DNA of 64,000 bases from Ectocarpus siliculosus (lineage: Eukaryota > Sar > Phaeophyceae > Ectocarpales > Ectocarpaceae). The DNA lies in contig FN648527.1 of NCBI GenBank assembly GCA_000310025.1, forward strand, positions 84,533 through 148,532, written 5' to 3'. This document shows positions 58,274-64,000 of the stretch, piece by piece. The notes beneath the pieces are model-generated. The model was not told where the DNA came from, searched no databases, and was given only the letters and a program-made list of their open reading frames with translations. The stretch's first letter is position 1, and each line of letters starts with the position of its first letter. The position numbers and the translations under genes were made by a program.

Positions 58274-58980
58274 CATGTACGTGCGGGAAAACACAAAATG
58301 TCTGCAGAATGTGTCTGGTGTCTTGTGTCGCGATACACGCCCAGGGAGGCCATTTCACCATCTAGGCACCAAATCGCAATCTGAGACTTGTGCACAACGA
58401 GTAGCACTTTGCCCGAGCGCTCTCTTCTGCTACCCTTTCAATTCGTCGCCGGTGCCGTGATGCCGGGAAGCGAGTGTCCCCGCCCGAAAGCCCAGCCAGG
58501 CGCGATTTGTTTTGGTTCCCCACTGCTGTGTGCTCAGCAGCTAGCTCCGACTGCGATGTCAAGACACACACTGCACAGAGACAGGGAAACGACATGGACA
58601 TGGGGAGCGGGAGATGCACACACCACCGGGAGAGCCAGCGGTAGAGTGTGCCGTATACTATACGGCCGTCAGCTATCGGCGGAGGAAGCGAGAGGAGAGG
58701 ACAAGACGCGTCGTTTGATTGTGTCGTGCGTTTTGAAGAGCAGCAGGGTAGTTCTGTCATCAGCAAGAGCGAGGATAGAGGTCCCCCAGAGAAGATGGAG
58801 AACCAACTAACACACTGCCAGAAATTAATGATGCATGAACTGCTGGAAACCTCTGTAAATTGTGTGCGAGGGACTAGGGTGCCACAAGTTTGAGTTGCTC
58901 CGGATCAAAGCTCGAACCAGGGAAGAGAGGACGTTTTTGTTGCGCTACAACAGCAGCTGCTCATAACCCCCCTGGTATTC
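58274..58980. other. No recognisable gene
   Basis: Short frames only. Confidence 0.4.
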
Positions 58981-58984
58981 AATT

Positions 58985-59262
58985 CAATATGTAGCTGATG
59001 GTCAACACCACCCCCCTTCTCTTGCTGATGACGAACACCCTCCCTCTCCAGCTGACGATGACCACCACGTCCCCTCTCTAGCACCACCTCCCAACTCTAG
59101 CTGATGTTGAACACCACCCCCCTTTCTTCTAACTGACGATGAACACGACCCCCCAACTCTAGCTGATGATGAACAGCACCCCGCCCATTTTAGCTGATGA
59201 TGATGAAGATCACCCCCGCTCTTTACTGATGATGATGAACACGACAACCCCCAACTCGACAC
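58985..59262 (+). repeat. ~32-bp minisatellite
   Basis: About eight imperfect units of the kind CTGATGATGAACACCACCCC plus CCAACTCTAG, with unit-to-unit variation in the GATGAT and C-run parts. A short frame runs through it and is not taken as a gene. Confidence 0.85.
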
Positions 59263-60130
59263 TGCTGCTGTGTGGAATGAACGGGCCTATGTTAGCAACG
59301 CACGAGCCTACTGCAGGTACATATTTCCACGCCCGAACTAGTAGGCATAGTGCTGACGTTTTCGCGCAATGCCACAATTACAGCATCGACACGAGACAAA
59401 ACGACAAATTATTCAAGGCGAAGAAAGCTCGAAAGTTTTCGGAAGGCTATAAGTCTACTGCTGCTGTAGGCAGGCAGAGCTTGCCCGCCGTTCTTCAACT
59501 TATCGAGACCATACCTGAAAAGGTAGGGTTTCGGGATTCGTGTCGAATCTTGCAGCTGTTGCCTAGCTGTGATGAGGGGAGATGTGCGTGGTGTATGGTG
59601 GGTGTGCCTGGCCTATTAGTTCGTGACCAACAAATCGTTCAGGTAAGAAGAAACAAACAGGTTGATGCTTTTGTGCTTCTATAATCTGGCAACGAATTCA
59701 TCTGTTATGTGTTCGGAAAAAATATCGCATTTTCCCCAGTATAACCGGAGAGTTTATCCCTGTCAATCAATCATGTTGTTGTCGTAAGGTCAACCGTTGA
59801 CTTTTTCGTGATCGGCAAGACGGCGACGGGTCATCGAGGCCAGGGCTGCACGCACACGATTCTGAGGATGTGGAAGAGAAGGTTCGTTCGATTGTTCTCC
59901 GCCGCCCAATCAACCAAGTTGCCTGCGCCAGTCGATCTCTGCAATCAGATCGTGCGGGCGGAAAAGCCTGCTGTGGTGCAATCGGGCCGCTTTTCTTGGA
60001 ACTGGGGAATTACCGGATAACTACGGGTAAAGGTGTGGTATGGAACAGCGCTGGTGTGAATGGAGTACAATCATGCGTACTACTTGAAAAGAGACTCTGT
60101 GGAAAAGAGCGGGAAATGTTTGAAAGGGTA
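59263..60130. other. No firm gene
   Basis: A plus-strand frame (59280-59684) ends in a cysteine-containing tail, but half of it is the minisatellite. No family features. Confidence 0.35.
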
Positions 60131-60138
60131 CTGAACTA

Positions 60139-60355
60139 CCGTATATGACACAAGATAACACACCCCCTTGGCCGATTTTCAAAGCTCAATTTCTCAACAG
60201 CAGGAAGAGTCACAGCGCCGAAAACGGCGGCGTTGGAACCGTCTCGTCGAGAGCTGTTCGAAAACGTATTGTTTCGTTTATGCATCCTCTTCGTCGTGGA
60301 GTAATCGAGCTTTGGAAATCGGTCCAGGGGGTGTGTTATCTTGTGTCATATACGG
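60139..60355. mobile_element. 217-bp pogo-type MITE
   Basis: The ends are perfect 30-base inverted repeats starting CCGTATATGACACAAGATAA, and TA flanks both sides (60137-60138, 60356-60357). The CCGTA start and the AAGATA(A/T)CACAC core parallel the ends of the 53911 element. No coding capacity. Perfect ends imply recent movement. Confidence 0.9.
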
Positions 60356-60834
60356 TATCCAAATATAGTCGGTGAATAAGTTTGAGAGATTTGGATAAAA
60401 TTTTCAGGTTCTCGGAACGCATGTATTGACCGTCAGCAGAGTTGAGGTTGAGAGTAAGATGTTGAGAGTTTGTGAACATGTGTGTGGACGAAGAGACACG
60501 CACACAAGGTCAGTACAACTAATAAACAGGACACTCGATCGCAGCTCTCCTGGAGTTAAACATTCCCACGACAAGACCCTTGGTATCATCACAAATACAT
60601 ACGTTGTGGGAAACGCCTCCCGATCCCCTGATACTGCCAACGGCGGTTTCCGTGAAAAAGATTTTTCAAATTTTCGAACGTTTTCAGAAAACAATGATAT
60701 TCAGATTCCCCATAAACTTCCATAAACAAAGTCGCCACTAATTTTGCCACCATGTCGTTCCGATTTCCTATAATTACAGGTATACAAGGGCGATCGACGG
60801 TGATGATCGACGGAGCGACGGCGGTGCGACCGAC

Positions 60835-61530
60835 GAAGGCGGCCGAAGGCCACCCGATCGACCGACCGACAGACCGACCGACCCTACCCAACCCTACCCA
60901 ACCCAACCCAACCCAACCTAACGGCGACGAACGACGAAGCGACGGCAGCGCGATCGACGGCGGCGACCCAACCCCAACCCCAACACAACCCCAACCCCAA
61001 CCCCAACGCCAACCCCAACCCAACCCACCCCAACCCAATATAACCCAAAACCACAGAGAGACACGGTCGGTCGGGTGGAGTTTCGTTTGGTTTGCAGAAA
61101 GCGAGGATGGTGGAGACGATAAACACTTCGCCACAAACATGTAGATAGAAGAGTGACGCAGAGGAGCCGAGTGACCACGAAGAATCCGCCGTACGAACCA
61201 GGCCGTCCGATCGACCGACCAACACCAGCAACCGACATAACCTACCCTACCCCTACGAACAACCGATCGACCAAACCCACACCCTCCACCCTACCCAACC
61301 AAACCCAAGACCCGACCCAATCAACCGACCGACCGACCGACCGACCGACCGACCGAACAACCAGCCCAACCCTACCCTACGTAACGCTACGCTACCCAGG
61401 TCAGAACCGAACCCAACCCCAACCCGGCCGACCGACCGTCCGTCCGACCCAAACGCACCCTACCCCAACCTAACCCGCGCCCGAGCCAACCCTACCCCAT
61501 CCTACCCCACCCAAAATACAACCCATCCCC
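60835..61530 (+). repeat. C/A-rich microsatellite block
   Basis: Mixed tracts: CCGACC/GACC at 60855-60890 and 61325-61356, CCCAAC at 60890-60925, CCCCAA at 60967-61050, and CTACCC/CAACCC interspersed to 61530. The strand is strongly C-rich, so the opposite strand is G-rich. Confidence 0.9.
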
Positions 61531-61796
61531 CACCTGACCGACCGAGTGGTTTGGAAGCTAAAAATATACTTCTAGTTGAATAGCCAGCTTAATTTGTTTT
61601 AAACGCGAAATAATACATCGCCTAAATGTACGTCGATCATCATCATCTTGTCTCTTTTCCGGAATTACTTTTTTTCAACACGATGAACAGCGCATCCACC
61701 TCAAATATTTCCTTGCAGAGGGTACAGCATAATTCAGAACACACAGGCAGAGGTACAGACCACGCTACTTCGTCGCACTTTTCTTCGTACCTACTA

Positions 61797-62190
61797 CGGT
61801 TACGGATTGACCCCCCGCCTCCCAATGGGGCGACCGGCCACACCGGGATGGATGACGGTGAGGGTTTGAGGGGAAGTTAGGAATATGAGGAAGGAAGACG
61901 ACACGTTATAAGTACAGTAAGGGACGGTGTATCGAGACGCAATGAAGACGTCAAGACATGAAGACGTTCGCGAAGAGCGAAAGGGCACAGGAGGGTGAAG
62001 GATCCCCCCGCGCCCTCCGTGGACGGGGGGGGAAAAGATGTACCTGATATCGGGTAGGTCGTCTGCCTGAACGGGCTACGTGTGTTAAGCGGCTGGCTAC
62101 GGTCGATGTTGTTATTCATTGTCTACATGATGTACTGTAGTACAGTAATTCGGAACCACCTCTTGACCATTTCAGCGTCCGCAGTTAAGA
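61797..62190 (+). repeat. Dispersed repeat, pair of 51130-51590
   Basis: Same order of landmarks as the 51 kb copy in opposite orientation. The first 80 bases resemble the starts of the A/B/C repeat family. Confidence 0.7.
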
Positions 62191-62199
62191 AACGTCAAA

Positions 62200-64000
62200 A
62201 TCAGGTCGAGCCCCAATCCCTTGTTTTGGGATCGAAGGACCATCCGAAGTCGTCCTTGTTCTTACGAAGCATTTCATATTTGTTTTAACTGTCGCATCCT
62301 CCTGATTCTCTTGTTTCGTAGACGTATTTCGCATTTGCTCATTTCTGCCTTTTGATCTCTGAGGGCTGTCCACGTCTTCAAGCTCTCAACAGAGGCGGTG
62401 GCGAGTTCCATCAAACCCGTACAGCGGACAGCATGTGGTTGTCCACGGTGTGTGGCAGCACCGCTCTCTCCCCCGTACAATAAAACATGCACTCTTCGGC
62501 TAGGTAGGGGAGTGGAAGCACCGAAGGAGCAGCACTGGGACGCTTAATTGTTTTCCTTCGAATTGCCTTGATTAACATCTCTGTGGGCTACGGAGGGAGA
62601 CTTCCCCCGTACCACATGTTCCGCACGGCACAAAGCCTCTGAGGTATCCTAACGTGTTTCTGCTCCTAAAACACAAAACCCCCCTCAGAATACTATAAGA
62701 CGGGACGAAACTGTTGTACAGTAGCAGTTTTGAACGATCGAGCCTCCCAATGATACGCACTACCATTCAGAAAACACCCAATTCGAAGTCGTGCGATACC
62801 TGCTTCGAGATACAACAGTACAACCCGTCGAACCGTCCGATGTCGTGCAATACGCTTATATTACCAACACAGAACTGTACGATACGCACCCTGCACGCAT
62901 TTTGACCGCGAAACGGGACGGCACAGCTCAGCCGTTGGCCTTCCTGACGCACCACCCACCTAGAAAATCCCCATATCAGAGGACTCAAAGAGTTCCTCCA
63001 CCAAGAAGCACAACGGCGAGTGTTACTTCAGAGAAACCCTAGTCTGTCCCTCGGCGGTGACGTGCAGTACCGACTGGCGATGGCCAGCTGTGGTGCACTA
63101 TGAAGCGCTAAGTGTCGTTTGCCTTACCCTTCTGGATCGTCATGGACCCCGCGCCGTATGTTGGTTTCATGGCGTTGCTTGCTTCCCGCTGTATCTTTGC
63201 GGTTCCCATGAATGATTCCCATGATGCCTGAGATATCTCACTACACGGGGAAACATGACGAAAAACACAATTCAGAAAAAATAAAAACAGAAACAACAGA
63301 AGGAAAGCGATAGGGCTGCGCTATCGTGCTGCCCGGGTTTCCAAATATCGTGGGCATCCAAACGTACAGGGACAGGTTGCATGGGATCAAGCGACGCGCG
63401 AGGCATCGTATCGTTTGTTTGTTTTGTTTTGTCCGGGAGGGGGGGGTTACGCGGCGCCACGTCAAATTCCTTCTTGCGGTTCGGCTTACGGCGCGGCCCA
63501 TGATATACAAACAATGGGACCGTATAGCACGTGGCTTCATCATAGGAAAGGAATAACGTGGCTTCACATTGGTTGTCTCTGTAGATATAGTCGAGCGTCA
63601 ATATTCTGCGCGCATCCGATATTCACGAGCGAGCTGACCGGCACGCACATGACAATGCCGACCCGGGGCATTTGAACCACAATTGTCCCCGCCCGCGTCA
63701 TGAGTCCATGTGGAAGACGCGTTATGAATGGCGCAATTTCCCGAAGGTCCAAACAAGGAGAATTCACGGTGTTGCTGCATACTGCGCCAACCTTGGTGAG
63801 AAACTAACCCTAAGAAACAGGTACTCCTACCATCCTAACCGTGTTGGGGGAGGGGAGAGGGCACGTAGTTCGACCTTAACTCTGCGCTCTCGCCGCTATG
63901 CATCGTTCGAGACATGACCAAGTTTTACGAGAACATTCTCGGGTATCTTTCACCTACAGTATATCGATTCCAACCATGCGGCCGAAGCGACATAGGTGGC
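62200..64000. other. No firm gene to the window edge
   Basis: Short frames only. A plus-strand stretch at 62760-63042 reads RYLLRDTTVQPVEPSDVVQY and then a proline-rich end; it may be a small exon but matches no family I know. Confidence 0.3.

Noticed and set aside
1-64000. CRISPR arrays, rRNA and tRNA genes
   Set aside because: No regularly spaced direct repeats with unique spacers, no rRNA signature, and no cloverleaf that I could confirm by eye.

Overview
The window looks like nuclear DNA of a photosynthetic stramenopile, most likely a brown alga. The reasons are spliced genes with GT-AG introns, no operons, Ty1/copia and Ty3/gypsy retroelements, a Helitron and pogo/hAT-type DNA transposons, and a cysteine-histidine motif with the exact spacing of the EsV-1-7 repeat, a motif known mainly from brown algae and their phaeoviruses. 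This assignment is inference; no rRNA or organelle marker is present. Nearly all the DNA is transposon-derived, and only two or three loci could be ordinary host genes.

Layout. 1-3486: a long repeat ending in an LTR-like block. 4297-7894: a compact copia-type LTR element with TAGTT target duplications that encodes gag plus a protease stub and has no integrase or reverse transcriptase. 8675-8880: a copia LTR fragment. 10376-13700, minus strand: a decayed gypsy element (LTR, integrase C-terminus, gag remnants). 13.7-18.6 kb: gene-free, degenerate repeats. 18656-22219: a second copy of the 1-3486 block. 22.67-26.0 kb and 32.84-34.9 kb: three copies of a 1.6-2 kb repeat. 26841-30249, minus strand: exons of a secreted, glycosyltransferase-like gene interrupted by a MITE.

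31.4-32.3 kb: short dispersed repeats. 35896-36781: a TA-flanked inverted-repeat element with Stowaway-like ends. 37057-43471: a small spliced gene whose intron holds a 5.5 kb hAT-like transposon; the two halves of that transposase now lie on opposite strands. 43586-44880: the N-terminal part of a Helitron protein, frameshifted. 46.5-49.75 kb: a large imperfect inverted repeat built from dispersed repeats.

53911-58271 is the highlight: an apparently complete pogo-type transposon with matching terminal inverted repeats, TA target duplications, arrays of subterminal motifs and a three-exon transposase whose DDD residues are all visible. Its first exon carries an EsV-1-7-type motif and a PCNA-box-like motif. 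Related MITEs lie at 60139-60355 and 28672-28858. The right end of the window holds microsatellites, minisatellites and one more dispersed repeat.

The mobile elements account for most of the structure: autonomous or once-autonomous elements (pogo, hAT-like, gypsy, Helitron), non-autonomous derivatives (gag-only copia, MITEs) and nested or duplicated fragments. Coordinates of repeat edges were read by eye and may be off by several bases.
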